NCBI GenBank assembly: GCA_963803025.1
Contig: CAWDKZ010000017.1
Location: 130,151 to 194,150 of the forward strand
Direction of reading: 5' to 3'
DNA from: Bog-793 sp963803025
GTDB taxonomy: Bacteria > Actinomycetota > Acidimicrobiia > Acidimicrobiales > Bog-793
Length of the DNA: 64,000 nt
Positions 25,791 to 35,263 of this stretch are shown in pieces (positions within the stretch are counted from its first letter, which is position 1; each line of letters starts with the position of its first letter). Position numbers and translations under genes: made by a program. The notes under the pieces were generated by a model. It was not told the origin of the DNA. It ran no database searches and saw nothing but the letters and a program-made list of their open reading frames with translations.

Positions 25791-26237
25791 TCAGCTCACG
25801 TCAGACGGGCGTCCACGTCCCCTCAACCGGCGCATCGGCGACACGAGACGGTTGAGCAACGTCACCGCGGCCGCCGACCAGCGGTAGCTCCGCGTCGCCC
25901 TGATGGACGCGATCTCGTCGTTCAAGCGCGCGATCTCGCCGTTCAGGCCGGCGATCGACGCCTCCGCCCGTACCAGGTCGGCGAACAACTCGGCGGCGCG
26001 GGCGCGCACCTCGGCGAGCTCGTCGCGCGCCGCGCGGGCGCTGTTCTCGCTCCTCGTGAATTCGCGTTCGGCCTCCTCGATGTAGGCGTCCTTGACCGCG
26101 AGCTCGCGCAGCACGGCCCGGAATTCCGCCTCGCGTACCTGTTCGACCTCGGCCTGGGCGCGGCTGGCGAACTGCGCGTTCGAAGCCGTTTCCTCGTCGC
26201 GCGTCGCTCCCACCACGGTCCTCACGGTACTCGACAC
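25791..26237 (-). CDS. Coiled-coil protein next to a glycosyltransferase
   Basis: A 148-residue helical protein from GTG 26237. Residues about 25-115 form a heptad-rich coiled coil (EVEQVREAEFRAVLREL, ASIAGLNGEIARLNDEIASI). The end, RATRSYRWSAAAVTLLNRL, is the type of segment often found after coiled coils in cell-surface polysaccharide glycosyltransferases and chain-length regulators. It is 34 bp downstream of the two-domain glycosyltransferase and probably works with it. Confidence 0.6.
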   Translation of the reverse strand: MSSTVRTVVGATRDEETASNAQFASRAQAEVEQVREAEFRAVLRELAVKDAYIEEAEREFTRSENSARAARDELAEVRARAAELFADLVRAEASIAGLNGEIARLNDEIASIRATRSYRWSAAAVTLLNRLVSPMRRLRGRGRPSDVS

Positions 26238-26271
26238 CGCCGATGTTCCCTGCTCGAAGGGGTCTTCCTCC

Positions 26272-28311
26272 TCACCGCGCGGCCCGCACGAGCCGTTCGA
26301 CGAGCGACGGCCAGAACGACGACAGTGGTCGCGCCGCCCAGGCGGAACTCTGGACGAGCACCCGCCGTCGCTGGCACTCCCAGGCGGCGTCGTCGACGAG
26401 GAGCGTCGCCAGGTGCGCGGCGAACCCGTCAGGGGTGTCGGCGACGACGAGCGCGTCCGGTTCGTCGAAGGGGATCCCCTCGGCGCCCACCGTCGTCGCG
26501 ACGGTGGGCACGGCGAAGTGGACCGCCTCGACGGTCTTTATCTTCACCCCCGACCCGTAGCGGACCGGCACGACGACGACACGCACCGAGGCATAGAAGT
26601 CGGCGAGGCTCGTCACCCGTCCGACGAACTCGATCGCCGGGGTGACGAGGCGGCGCACGTTCAGCGGCGGATCGGCGCCCGTCACGAGCAGGCGCGTCCC
26701 GGGCACCCGGGCGCGCACGTGGGGCAGGATCCTCCTCGCGAACCAATCGAGTGCGTCCGCGTTCGGTGAGTCCGCCCCGGCGGACCACCCGGCGACGAAG
26801 CCGACGTCCCGGCGGGCCCCGAGCTGCGCAGGGGTCGGGATCACACCGGCGAACAACGGGGGATGCACGACCACGTTGCGCGGCGTCGGCGAGTTCTCCC
26901 GGAAGAAGGCCGCCTCGTCCTCCGAGATCGCGACGACGCAGTCGGCTTCGCGCGCGATCTCCCGCTCGATCGCGGCCAATCTCGTCGCGTCACGCTCGAC
27001 CCGGAGGGCCGTCGGCGCGTCGATGACGAAGGGGATCTGACGCTCGAGGCGGCGATGGAACAGCGCCTCGTCGTCATAGACGACGGGGACTCCCGGGACG
27101 AGCCGGCACAGCTTCTCGATCGATGCCGTCCAATTGTGCGGCCGGGAGACGATGACGGCCGCGTACCGCCGCCCGCTCGAAACCAGCAGGTCCTCGAGGT
27201 CCCCCGCGGCGACTTCGGCACCGAGTGCCCGCGCCCGAGCGGGATCGGCCTCGCTGCGCGCGACCAACGGCAGCACGTCGACGGCGAGACGGCCGTCCGC
27301 GGTGAGATCGCCTATCGCATGGACCATGCGCGGGGATCCGGCACCGAGCGACGGATCGGGCACCGCGTCGTCGATGATGAGCACACGCGCCCTTGTCGTC
27401 CCACGGTGCCGATCGCCGGGCGTCGGCGTCACCGTCGTTCCCGGAGGCGAAGCCGCGGACGTCGCCGCGGCCCGCCCGGCGGCAGACCGGCCGCGATCCG
27501 CGCCGGCCCCGAGCACCCGGGACTGTCGCGCCGCGAACAGCTCCCCGTTCAGCGCCACGACGAACGCCTTGAAACGCTTGTTCGTGCGACCCGAGCGGTG
27601 GCGACGCACCGTCGCCCGGGTCTCGACGCGCACCTGCCCGCCGGCCCCGACGACTCGGGCGCACAGGTCGGTCATGACGAACCCGAACGGATAGAAGATT
27701 TCGTCGAAACCGCCGAGCCGTTCCCACATGGCACGTCGGACGAGGAACGCGCAGTCGGACACGTCGGTCGGCCCGGTGCCGACGGGCGTCCCGGGGCCGC
27801 CAGGAAAGCCAGCGACGTGGCCGGGGTCCGGCGCGTCACCCACCTCCGACGCCGACGGCGCGCCGTCGGCGGCCCTGACCGCGCTACCGATGAGATCGGC
27901 TTCGGGATGCGCCTCTGCCAAGCCCAAGAGCGTGTCCAACCACTCGGGCGACACCGCGACGTCATCGTGGACGACGACGATCAGTCCGGCGCGGGTGGAT
28001 GCGACCCCTACGTTCACCGAGCCGGCGAAGCCGAGGTCCGCTCGGGCTTCGACGACGGTCGCCCCCCGGACGCGGCACGCGACCGCGTCAGCGACGTCGC
28101 GCTCGGGGTCGTTCAACACGAGCACGACCTCGTGTGGGGTGCGGGTGTGCTGCGCGCCGATCGACCCGAGGCAATCGAAGAGGAACGGCGAAGACGCCCA
28201 GGCCACGACGACGATCGAGACGGCTGGATCGGCCACCTCGGTGAAGACGACCTCGCCCGTGACGTTCACGGCATCGACCGCCGCACAGCGGGAACTTGCT
28301 CCACCATCCAT
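26272..28311 (-). CDS. Two-domain glycosyltransferase (family 2 plus family 4-like)
   Basis: A 679-residue fusion from ATG 28311. The N-terminal half is a GT2 domain (PAVSIVVVAWASSPFLFDCL, VVVHDDVAVSPEWLDTLLGL, and DCAFLVRRAMWERLGGFDE). After a disordered Ala/Pro/Thr linker near residue 330, a second GT-B-type domain begins with RVLIIDDAVPDP and includes the nucleotide-sugar site YGSGVKIKTVEAVHFAVPTV. It probably builds a surface polysaccharide with two transfer activities. The start sits in the remains of a dienelactone hydrolase gene, and the longer upstream frame belongs to that pseudogene's shadow. Confidence 0.8.
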   Translation of the reverse strand: MDGGASSRCAAVDAVNVTGEVVFTEVADPAVSIVVVAWASSPFLFDCLGSIGAQHTRTPHEVVLVLNDPERDVADAVACRVRGATVVEARADLGFAGSVNVGVASTRAGLIVVVHDDVAVSPEWLDTLLGLAEAHPEADLIGSAVRAADGAPSASEVGDAPDPGHVAGFPGGPGTPVGTGPTDVSDCAFLVRRAMWERLGGFDEIFYPFGFVMTDLCARVVGAGGQVRVETRATVRRHRSGRTNKRFKAFVVALNGELFAARQSRVLGAGADRGRSAAGRAAATSAASPPGTTVTPTPGDRHRGTTRARVLIIDDAVPDPSLGAGSPRMVHAIGDLTADGRLAVDVLPLVARSEADPARARALGAEVAAGDLEDLLVSSGRRYAAVIVSRPHNWTASIEKLCRLVPGVPVVYDDEALFHRRLERQIPFVIDAPTALRVERDATRLAAIEREIAREADCVVAISEDEAAFFRENSPTPRNVVVHPPLFAGVIPTPAQLGARRDVGFVAGWSAGADSPNADALDWFARRILPHVRARVPGTRLLVTGADPPLNVRRLVTPAIEFVGRVTSLADFYASVRVVVVPVRYGSGVKIKTVEAVHFAVPTVATTVGAEGIPFDEPDALVVADTPDGFAAHLATLLVDDAAWECQRRRVLVQSSAWAARPLSSFWPSLVERLVRAAR

Positions 28312-28997
28312 CGCAGGAAGCAAACCGGTCGGGCAGGGTTGCCACCGCGCCTCCCGGGGTGAGCGGCACGGCCCCGGCGGCGTGGGCTGTGGGACGCGTG
28401 TCCCCGGACGAGGCGCACCCGGAACCCGGATGGACGTGCGCCGCCGTGCCGGCCTTCCCCCCAGGCACTGCTCCGGCATGAGAAGTCCCGGGAGCAACCC
28501 GACGTCGCCCACCCGTCGTTCACCGCGCCGCGGCCGAGGACCGCCCCCGTGGGCGCCGCGTGCTCGCGTCCGGCACCCGGCGAGGGGATCGCCCCGCAGA
28601 ACGGGACGACGGCGCGGACCCCGTCGGAGCGCTCGGCGACGGCGACGAGCGCACATCCCCGCCGAGAAAGGAGCCGACCGCGCCATCTCTTTGTCGCGGC
28701 GAACTGATCACGACGCTGTCGGCCGGGACCGGCGGGTCCCGCGCCGCCCGGCAGGGAGCCACGGCCACCTTTCGTTCGCCGACCGCTACCGGAACGGTCG
28801 TCACTCGAGCGCGCGGGAGATCCGGCGCGCCCGACGAGGCCGTCGCGGGCGAGCTGACTGCAGACGTCGCTCACGCGGGGAACGGATCCCCGGTGCTCCG
28901 AGACGACGAGGGCGCCACGCCGGTGCGCCTCGGGCGGAATCGCGAGATGGCCGGGCACCTCGCTTCCTCGGCCCGGGAACGCAATCAGTCCACCCAT
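28300..28997 (-). pseudogene. Decayed dienelactone hydrolase gene
   Basis: Recognisable hydrolase pieces appear in order but in different frames. The start has GGGGAG before ATG 28997, giving MGGLIAFPGRGSEVPGHLAI, PEAHRRGALVVSEH and DVCSQLARDGLV. A second frame holds GAVGSFLGGDV, where intact enzymes have the nucleophile motif GFCxGG. The first frame then resumes with SDGVRAVVPFCGAIP and DGWAT near the catalytic aspartate. A last piece ends FLRWMVEQ. Several frameshifts and loss of the nucleophilic cysteine indicate genuine decay rather than one sequencing slip. Confidence 0.7.
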
Positions 28998-29065
28998 GAT
29001 CACTCCCCGTCGCATGTCGAGCGGGCCTCACACTACCGACGACTGGGTGCGACCACCCCGGCTCT

Positions 29066-30472
29066 TCAGCCGATGATGCCGCCGCGGGTCATGGCGAGAA
29101 CGTCGAGAGCCCGGTCCACTTCGTCCTCGCCGAGCAGGCCCATCTCGAGAACGACGGAGCGGAGGTCCTTGTTCTCGGCGAGGGCGCGCCGCACGGCCTT
29201 CGCGGCGTTCTCATAGCCGATATAAGGGTTGAGGGCCGTTGCGATCGACGGCGAGGACAGCGCGTAGTCGCGGCACCGCGCGGCGTCCGCCTCGATCCCC
29301 GCCACACATTTGGTGGCGAGGGCGCGACTCGCCGATGCGACGAGACGAATCGACTCAAGCAGGTTCCGCCCCATCACCGGCAGCATGATGTTCAACTCGA
29401 AGTTCCCCGACGCGCCGCCGAAGGCGACCGCGGCGTCGTTGCCGATCACCTGGGCGACGACCTGACACACCGCCTCGGGGACGACGGGGTTGACCTTGCC
29501 CGGCATGATCGAGGAGCCCGGCTGGAGGTCGGGAAGATGGATCTCACCGAGCCCGCAACGCGGACCCGACGACATCCATCTCAGATCGTTCGCGATCTTG
29601 AACAACGACACGGCGATCGTTCGCACGACGCCCGAGGCCTCGACGAGACCGTCCCGCGCCCCCTGAGCCTCGAAGTGGTCGCGCGCTTCGGTGACGGCGA
29701 GCCCGGTCGCGCGGCGCAGGCGCTCGATCACCTCGGCGGCGAAACCGGGTTTGGCGTTGAGTCCCGTCCCGACGGCTGTCCCCCCGAGGGGGAGCTCGCC
29801 GATCCGCCCCAGGCTCGACCCGAGACGGTCGATCCCGTGCTCGATCGCCGCCGCGTATCCGTCGAATTCCTGACCGAGAGTGACCGGCGTCGCGTCCATG
29901 AGGTGGGTGCGACCGGCCTTGACGATCTCGGCGAAATCCCGGGCCTTGCGACGCAGCTCGACGGCGAGCTGTGCGAGCGAAGGCACGAGGTCGGTCTGGA
30001 TCTCGCGGACACAGGCGAGATGGACCGCCGCCGGGAAGGTGTCGTTCGAGGACTGCGAGGCGTTCACCTCGTCGTTCGGGCTCACGGTCCGCCCCAGCCG
30101 TTCAGCGGCGAGATGGGCGAGCACCTCGTTCATGTTCATGTTCGTCGACGTGCCCGAGCCGGTCTGGAAGACGTCGACAGGGAACTGGTCGGCGTGGTGA
30201 CCCGACGCGACCTCGTCGGCGGCCTCCCCGATCGCCTCCGCCACTGCGGCGTCGATCGTCCCGAGTTCGGCGTTCACCGCCGCGCACGTGCCCTTGATGA
30301 TCGCGAGCGCCTGGAGGATCGAGCGCTCGACGACACCTCCCGAGATCGGGAAGTTCTCGACGGCCCGCTGCGTTTGCGCCCCCCAACGGGCGTCCGACGG
30401 CACGCGCACCTCGCCCATCGAATCGTGCTCGATCCGGAATCCGTCCGCCGGGACGGGCTTAACCTCGGCCAT
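29066..30472 (-). CDS. fumC: Fumarate hydratase, class II
   Basis: TCA-cycle enzyme converting fumarate and malate, of the iron-independent tetrameric class. 468 residues from ATG 30472, with AAAGGA upstream. It has the family signature GSSIMPGKVNPVV, TGSGTSTNMNMNEV, SQSSNDTFPAAVH and GRTHLMDATPVTLGQEF. It stands alone, followed by the hydrolase pseudogene. Confidence 0.96.
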   Translation of the reverse strand: MAEVKPVPADGFRIEHDSMGEVRVPSDARWGAQTQRAVENFPISGGVVERSILQALAIIKGTCAAVNAELGTIDAAVAEAIGEAADEVASGHHADQFPVDVFQTGSGTSTNMNMNEVLAHLAAERLGRTVSPNDEVNASQSSNDTFPAAVHLACVREIQTDLVPSLAQLAVELRRKARDFAEIVKAGRTHLMDATPVTLGQEFDGYAAAIEHGIDRLGSSLGRIGELPLGGTAVGTGLNAKPGFAAEVIERLRRATGLAVTEARDHFEAQGARDGLVEASGVVRTIAVSLFKIANDLRWMSSGPRCGLGEIHLPDLQPGSSIMPGKVNPVVPEAVCQVVAQVIGNDAAVAFGGASGNFELNIMLPVMGRNLLESIRLVASASRALATKCVAGIEADAARCRDYALSSPSIATALNPYIGYENAAKAVRRALAENKDLRSVVLEMGLLGEDEVDRALDVLAMTRGGIIG

Positions 30473-30535
30473 GTCGTCGTCCTTTCTCTGCCGAACAGAC
30501 GCCAACGCGCCCTTGACCGTATGGACAAGGCGGTC

Positions 30536-30799
30536 TCACCGTAGCGGGGCGTCGTCCGAAGCGACGGCGGTCGGTCCGTTGCGACCCACGTCGCGATAGC
30601 GACGCAGGGCGATCCCGGACCAAACGACCTCGACCACACCGAACGGCCACGCGCCGGAAAGGAAACCGTAGGCGCTGGAGAGAAGACACCCGAGGGCGAA
30701 CGCCAGAATGAACAACCTGTGTCGGCGCTCCAGGGCGTACATCGCCATCATGAACGAGACCGCGCAGACTCCGTAGATCGTGACCGCCACCGTCCGCAT
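30536..30799 (-). CDS. Small membrane protein, unknown
   Basis: An 87-residue protein with two or three hydrophobic segments (TVAVTIYGVCAVSFMMAMYAL, LFILAFALGCLLSSAYGFL, FGVVEVVWSGIAL) and a short polar tail. ATG 30799. It lies upstream of fumC on the same strand and is divergent from the NlpC/P60 gene. Coding status rests on hydrophobic segmentation and position. Confidence 0.5.
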   Translation of the reverse strand: MRTVAVTIYGVCAVSFMMAMYALERRHRLFILAFALGCLLSSAYGFLSGAWPFGVVEVVWSGIALRRYRDVGRNGPTAVASDDAPLR

Positions 30800-30972
30800 C
30801 CCCCCAGTTCAGCAGCCGGTCGCTCGGTTCGTCGCCCGAGGGGAGCCGAGTGCTTCCCGCGGCCATCGGACACCAGCTCAGAGCGGATTTTCTTGCGCCG
30901 CACCGTGGGCCGCCGGTACGGTGGCTTCACAGTGCGCAACCTGGCGAGGGTTCCGTCGCGGGCGGTGAGCCA

Positions 30973-32118
30973 GTGATCCTCTCCCCCACGGGACGCAGCT
31001 CGGCCCGAGCGTCGCGCCGACGTTGGCGATCGTCCGTCGGCGTGGTCGTCTTGGTGACAGCCGGGGCTCTCTTGCCCAGCCTCGGCGCGCCGACGGCCGG
31101 TGCCACGCAGCCCGAGCCCATCTCGACGTTGCGGTCGAGAGCCGACGCCCTCGCGGCGAAGATCGCCACGATCCAGGTGAAGCTCCAGGTTCTCTCCGAG
31201 GAGTACGACCAGGCCTCGACGCGCGAAGCGCTTCTCAAGAGCGACATCCGCAAGGACGAACGGTCGATCGCGAACGCCCGCTTGACGGTCGGTGAGGACA
31301 AGCAAGCACTGCAGCGGCAGGCGATCGACGCCTACGTGAACGACAGCGCGAACTCGGGCGACTTCTCCGCGCTCACGGGGATGGAGAACGCGCTCCCGGC
31401 GCAGCAAACCTATCTCGAGGCCGTCGCCGGGAACCTCTCGACCGCGATGAGCTCCTTGCGTTTCTCCGAGCACGTCCTGGTCCAGAGCATGACACAACTC
31501 GGCCGCGACGAAGCCCAGTCGCACTCGACACTCGAAGCGGTCGGCGCGGCGCGCGCCCACGCGAACGAGCTCGACGCCGATCTCACCGCGGCCCTGCAGG
31601 GTGTCAACGGCTCGCTCGCAACCGCGGTTGCCCAGCAGCAAGAGCAGGAGGCGACCCAGGCCGCCGCACGGGCCGCGGCTGCCGCGGTCATCAAGCAAGC
31701 ACAACAGCAGTCCGACGCGACAACGACGTCGAATCCCGCCGCGACGACGCCCGGGACATACGGGGACGGACCTGGCCTCGTCGCCGTCCGTGCGGCAGAG
31801 TCCCAGATCGGCGTGCCCTACTCCTGGGGCGGCGCGTCTCCCGGCTACGGCTTCGACTGCTCGGGACTCGCGATGTGGGCGTGGGGCCAAGCGGGCATGG
31901 GCCTCCCGCACAGTGCCGAGGACCAGTACTACTCCATCGAGCACATCCCGTTCTCGGAGCTGCAGCCCGGCGATCTCATCTTCTACGCAGCCGACGGCTA
32001 CATCTACCACGTCGTCATCTACGTCGGAGACGGCAACGTGGTCCAGGCCGAGGAGACCGGCACGACCATCGCGATCACCCCGATCCCGCCCGGCGCCTAC
32101 GCCGCGGGGCGCCCCTGA
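30973..32118 (+). CDS. Secreted NlpC/P60 peptidoglycan endopeptidase with coiled coil
   Basis: A 381-residue exported cell-wall hydrolase of the RipA/PcsB style. GTG 30973 gives a basic n-region and signal core (SSVGVVVLVTAGALLPSLGA) cleaved near ATA. A coiled coil covers residues about 50-250, then a Thr/Pro linker and the NlpC/P60 domain: PYSWGGASPGYGFDCSGLA with the nucleophilic Cys, and YHVVIYVGDG with the His. It probably cleaves D-Glu-DAP stem peptides during division. TTGCGC (30893) and TACGGT (30917) are a weak promoter candidate. Confidence 0.9.
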   Translation: MILSPTGRSSARASRRRWRSSVGVVVLVTAGALLPSLGAPTAGATQPEPISTLRSRADALAAKIATIQVKLQVLSEEYDQASTREALLKSDIRKDERSIANARLTVGEDKQALQRQAIDAYVNDSANSGDFSALTGMENALPAQQTYLEAVAGNLSTAMSSLRFSEHVLVQSMTQLGRDEAQSHSTLEAVGAARAHANELDADLTAALQGVNGSLATAVAQQQEQEATQAAARAAAAAVIKQAQQQSDATTTSNPAATTPGTYGDGPGLVAVRAAESQIGVPYSWGGASPGYGFDCSGLAMWAWGQAGMGLPHSAEDQYYSIEHIPFSELQPGDLIFYAADGYIYHVVIYVGDGNVVQAEETGTTIAITPIPPGAYAAGRP

Positions 32119-32176
32119 CCACTCGTTCCGCTCGCGGCGCGCGAAGTCGCCGCGCGGCGCTCCTAGCCTGGTTGCC

Positions 32177-33127
32177 GTGCTCGCGGTCGTCGTCGGCAAC
32201 GGCTCCATCGAGATCGCTGCACGCGCCGAGCCGACCCCGCGGGAGCGGGAGCTCTTGGTGCGCGTCGCGGCGGCGGGCCTGAACGCGGCAGACCTCCTGC
32301 AACGCGCGGGGCTCTACCCGCCGCCGCACGGCGTGGACCCCTCGATACCCGGCCTCGAGATCGCCGGCGTCGTCGTGGCGACGGGCCCGGAAGCGACGGC
32401 GTTCGCCCGCGGCGACCCGGTCATGGGACTCGTCGGGGGCGCCGGTCAGGCGGAGCTGGCGCTCGTCGACGAGCGCAACGCGCTGCGCGTGCCCGCCGGC
32501 GTCTCCTGGGCTGAGGCGGGCGGGTTCGCCGAAGCCTTCTGCACCGCGCACGACGCCTTGTTCTCACAGGGCGCGCTCGTCGCCGGCGAACGGGTCCTCG
32601 TCACCGGCGCAGCCGGCGGCGTGGGTCTCGCCACGGTCCAGCTCGCCGCGGCCGTTGGCGCCGAGGTCACCGCCGCGGTCCGAGACGCGCGTCGCCGTGC
32701 CGCCGTCGCGGCGTTCGGCGCACGGGTCGTCCCGCCCGACGAGGCCTGGGACGCCGCCCCGTACGACCTCGTCGTCGAGCTCGTCGGGGCACCGAACCTC
32801 GTCGCGGATCTCGCCGCGCTCGCCCACGGCGGCAGGATCGTCGTCATCGGCGTCGGAGCAGGTGCCCGGACCGAGATCGACCTGTTCGCTCTCATGGCCC
32901 GACGGGCGCGCCTGATGGGATCGACCTTGCGCGCCCGTTCGATCGAGGAGAAGGCCGCCGTCGTGCACGGCGTCGCCAAGGACGTCATCCCCCTGCTCGC
33001 CGCGCGCCGCGTCGTCGTACCCATCGACGCGACCTACCCCTTGGACCGGGCTGCAGACGCCTACGAGCGCTTCTCGACCCCGGGCAAACTCGGCAAGATC
33101 GTCCTCGTCTTCGGCGGAACCGGGTAG
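32177..33127 (+). CDS. NADPH:quinone oxidoreductase-like protein (zinc-independent MDR)
   Basis: A 316-residue medium-chain dehydrogenase/reductase. GTG 32177 gives MLAVVVGNGSIEIAARAEP, the usual N-terminus. Other marks are GLNAADLLQRAGLYPPP, PGLEIAGVVVATG and the nucleotide-binding VTGAAGGVGLATVQLAAAVGA. Zinc-ligand cysteines are absent. It follows the NlpC gene by 58 bp. Substrate unknown. Confidence 0.85.
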   Translation: MLAVVVGNGSIEIAARAEPTPRERELLVRVAAAGLNAADLLQRAGLYPPPHGVDPSIPGLEIAGVVVATGPEATAFARGDPVMGLVGGAGQAELALVDERNALRVPAGVSWAEAGGFAEAFCTAHDALFSQGALVAGERVLVTGAAGGVGLATVQLAAAVGAEVTAAVRDARRRAAVAAFGARVVPPDEAWDAAPYDLVVELVGAPNLVADLAALAHGGRIVVIGVGAGARTEIDLFALMARRARLMGSTLRARSIEEKAAVVHGVAKDVIPLLAARRVVVPIDATYPLDRAADAYERFSTPGKLGKIVLVFGGTG

Positions 33128-33190
33128 CCGCGCGGGAGGACGCACCCGGCGCCTCGATCGGCGGGTCCGCGAGAGCGGGGACGGGTGGCC

Positions 33191-33760
33191 TCACTCCGGC
33201 GAGAACGCCGCCGCGCCGCGCGCCCCCTCGGCCAGGCGCAGAACCGGCACGAGCCACGGCGCGCTCTTCGCGGGTGGCGCCGAGAGGACGTCGGCCGCCA
33301 CGGCCCAGCGCAGGCGGGCGATCTCGGTCGGATCGGGAGCGGGATCGCCCTCCACCTCGCCGACGAGGACGTGGTCGAACTCGTGCTCGACCAGGCCCGA
33401 GACCGGGCACACGGCACGGTAGATGAGCGTGCCGACGTCTCGGAGCTGGCAGTCCAGGCCGAGCTCCTCGCGCACCCGTCGCTCGGCCGACTCCACGACG
33501 TCCTCGCCGGGTTGCGGGTGGCTGCAGCACGAGTTCCCCCAGGTGAGCGGGAAGTGGTACTTCGCCCCGGCACGTTGCTGGAGCAGGACGAGCCCGTCGG
33601 ACCGGTAGAGAACGGCAGAGAAGGCGAGATGGAGACGGCCCGGTGGCTCGTGGGCCACCAGTTTGGCCGCCACGCCCGTCGGCACCCCCGCCTCGTCGAC
33701 GAGCACGACCATGTTGCGCTCGCCGACAGCCTGCGATCCCGCCGATCGTCCATGCTCCAC
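33191..33760 (-). CDS. idi: Isopentenyl-diphosphate delta-isomerase, type 1
   Basis: Interconverts IPP and DMAPP for isoprenoid synthesis. 189 residues with a Nudix-like fold: VVLVDEAGVPTGVAAK, LHLAFSAVLYRSDGLVLLQQR, the catalytic-cysteine motif WGNSCCSHPQPGE, the helix AERRVREELGL, and EHEFDHVLVG. GTG 33760 is preferred because AGGAG lies seven bases upstream. ATG 33712 would start at MVVLVDE. It is divergent from the aldo/keto reductase. Confidence 0.92.
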   Translation of the reverse strand: MEHGRSAGSQAVGERNMVVLVDEAGVPTGVAAKLVAHEPPGRLHLAFSAVLYRSDGLVLLQQRAGAKYHFPLTWGNSCCSHPQPGEDVVESAERRVREELGLDCQLRDVGTLIYRAVCPVSGLVEHEFDHVLVGEVEGDPAPDPTEIARLRWAVAADVLSAPPAKSAPWLVPVLRLAEGARGAAAFSPE

Positions 33761-33916
33761 GTCTGCGCTCCTGCCGACCGGCACGAAGGCGCGCGGGGCG
33801 ACCTTGCCGGGCGGATCCGCGCGCATGCTATGACGGACATCGGAAGACCGGGGAGCGCGCAGATCCCCCGCGGGCCTGCGCATCAACCGGTAGGCGACAA
33901 GCGATTGGGACGATTC

Positions 33917-34875
33917 ATGGAGTACCGGCGGCTCGGAAGGTCGGGACTGCAGTTGAGTGTGCTCTCGCTCGGCTCGTGGGTGACCTTCGGCCCACAGCTC
34001 GACGTCGGGCTCGCCAAGTCGTGCCTCGAGGCGGCACGGGCGGGTGGCGTGAACTTCTTCGACAACGCCGAACAGTACGGCGGCGGCGAATCGGAGCGGA
34101 TCATGGGCCGGGCACTCGCCGAGCTCGGCTGGCCGAGGCACAGCTACGTCGTGTCGACGAAGTTGTTCTGGGGCATTTACGAGGATGTGAACACGCGCAA
34201 CACGCTCAACCGCAAGTACCTGCTGCAGGGGATCGACGGCTCGCTCGAGCGACTCGGTCTCGACTTCGTCGACCTGCTCCTGTGCCACCGCGCCGACCCG
34301 CACACGCCGATCGAGGAGACCGTCTGGACGATGCACGACATCGTGAGCTCCGGCAAGGCCACCTACTGGGGTACGTCGGAGTGGCCCCCTGACGACCTGC
34401 GGGCGGCATTCGAGATCGCCGAGCGTCACCACCTGCGCAAGCCGGTCGCGGAACAGCCGCAGTACAACCTGCTGAAACGCCGCCGTGTCGAGGTCGAGTA
34501 CGCCCGCCTCTACGAGGATCACGGGCTCGGTCTCACGACCTACAGCCCCCTCGCGTGGGGCGTCCTCACCGGCAAGTACCTCGACGGCGTGCCCGCAGGG
34601 TCGCGCGCGACCGTCCCGGGATTCGAGTGGCTGCGCGAGATGGTGACCGCGCCGGAGGCGAACGCGCGCGTCCCGCGCTCTTGGAGGTGGCCGACGAGCT
34701 CGGCTGCACCCCCGCTCAGCTCGCGATCGCCTGGTGCGTGGCGAACCCGCACGTCTCGACGGTGATCACCGGCGCGAGCCGCGTCGCGCAGATCGAGGAG
34801 AACCTGCGGGCGCTCGAGGTGCTGCCGCTCCTCACCCCCGAGGTGATGGCGCGGCTCGACCGCGCGTACCCCTGA
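33917..34875 (+). CDS. Aldo/keto reductase, Kv-beta-like, with a frameshift
   Basis: NADPH-dependent oxidoreductase resembling AKR6 and voltage-gated potassium-channel beta proteins. The first 255 residues hold MEYRRLGRSGLQLSVLSLG, catalytic Asp and Tyr in NFFDNAEQYG, Lys in VVSTKLFWG and His in LLLCHRADP. The frame breaks near 34672-34677. The C-terminal part, ALLEVADELGCTPAQLAIAW and the cofactor motif TVITGASRVAQIEENL, is in another frame to TGA at 34875. One missing base would restore about 319 residues. It could be sequence error or recent inactivation. Confidence 0.85.
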
Positions 34876-34891
34876 CGGGGCGACGGCCGCG

Positions 34892-34948
34892 CGGGCAGCA
34901 GGAGCCCGGCCACGGGGCGCCCCGCGACGGGCCGGTCCGGGCTGCCCG
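34892..34948 (+). terminator. Large GC-rich hairpin after the aldo/keto reductase
   Basis: CGGGCAGC (34892-34899) pairs with GCTGCCCG (34941-34948). Inside, CCCGGCC pairs imperfectly with GGCCGG, and the apex is the palindrome GGGGCGCCCC (34914-34923). It begins 17 bp after the reductase stop. There is no T run, so it is a candidate intrinsic structure only. A shorter hairpin, GGGAGC (35126-35131) with GCTCCC (35141-35146), lies further on. The rest of 34876-35263 holds no gene. Confidence 0.4.
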
Positions 34949-35263
34949 TCACCGGCCCGCGAGGCGCGGCCACCCGGTTCACACGGAGTTCATATCTCCG
35001 ACACTGCCGTGAAACGACCCTCTGGCACCCTGAGCACGTCAGACGCGGATCGGTCCTACGTCGGAGGCGAGCGCGGCGCGTGTGAACCTCCGGCGCGGGG
35101 CTGTGGCGACAGGGCATGCGCCCAAGGGAGCGGCTCGTGAGCTCCCCGGCTGCGCAGATTTGTTTCGACGCTGGCAAGCCGACCCCGTCACCGAGGCGGT
35201 CTGAGAAACGGCGGCGCGGCGATGAGCGTCCCCGCCGCGGAGTCGCTCGATAAGGTACGCGCC

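Noticed and set aside
30800..30972. A c-di-AMP (ydaO) riboswitch before the NlpC/P60 gene
   Set aside because: Such elements often precede actinobacterial cell-wall hydrolases, but the conserved core sequences are not present here.
34876..35263. A riboswitch upstream of bioY
   Set aside because: Hairpins are present but no conserved riboswitch core (cobalamin, TPP or c-di-AMP) could be identified.
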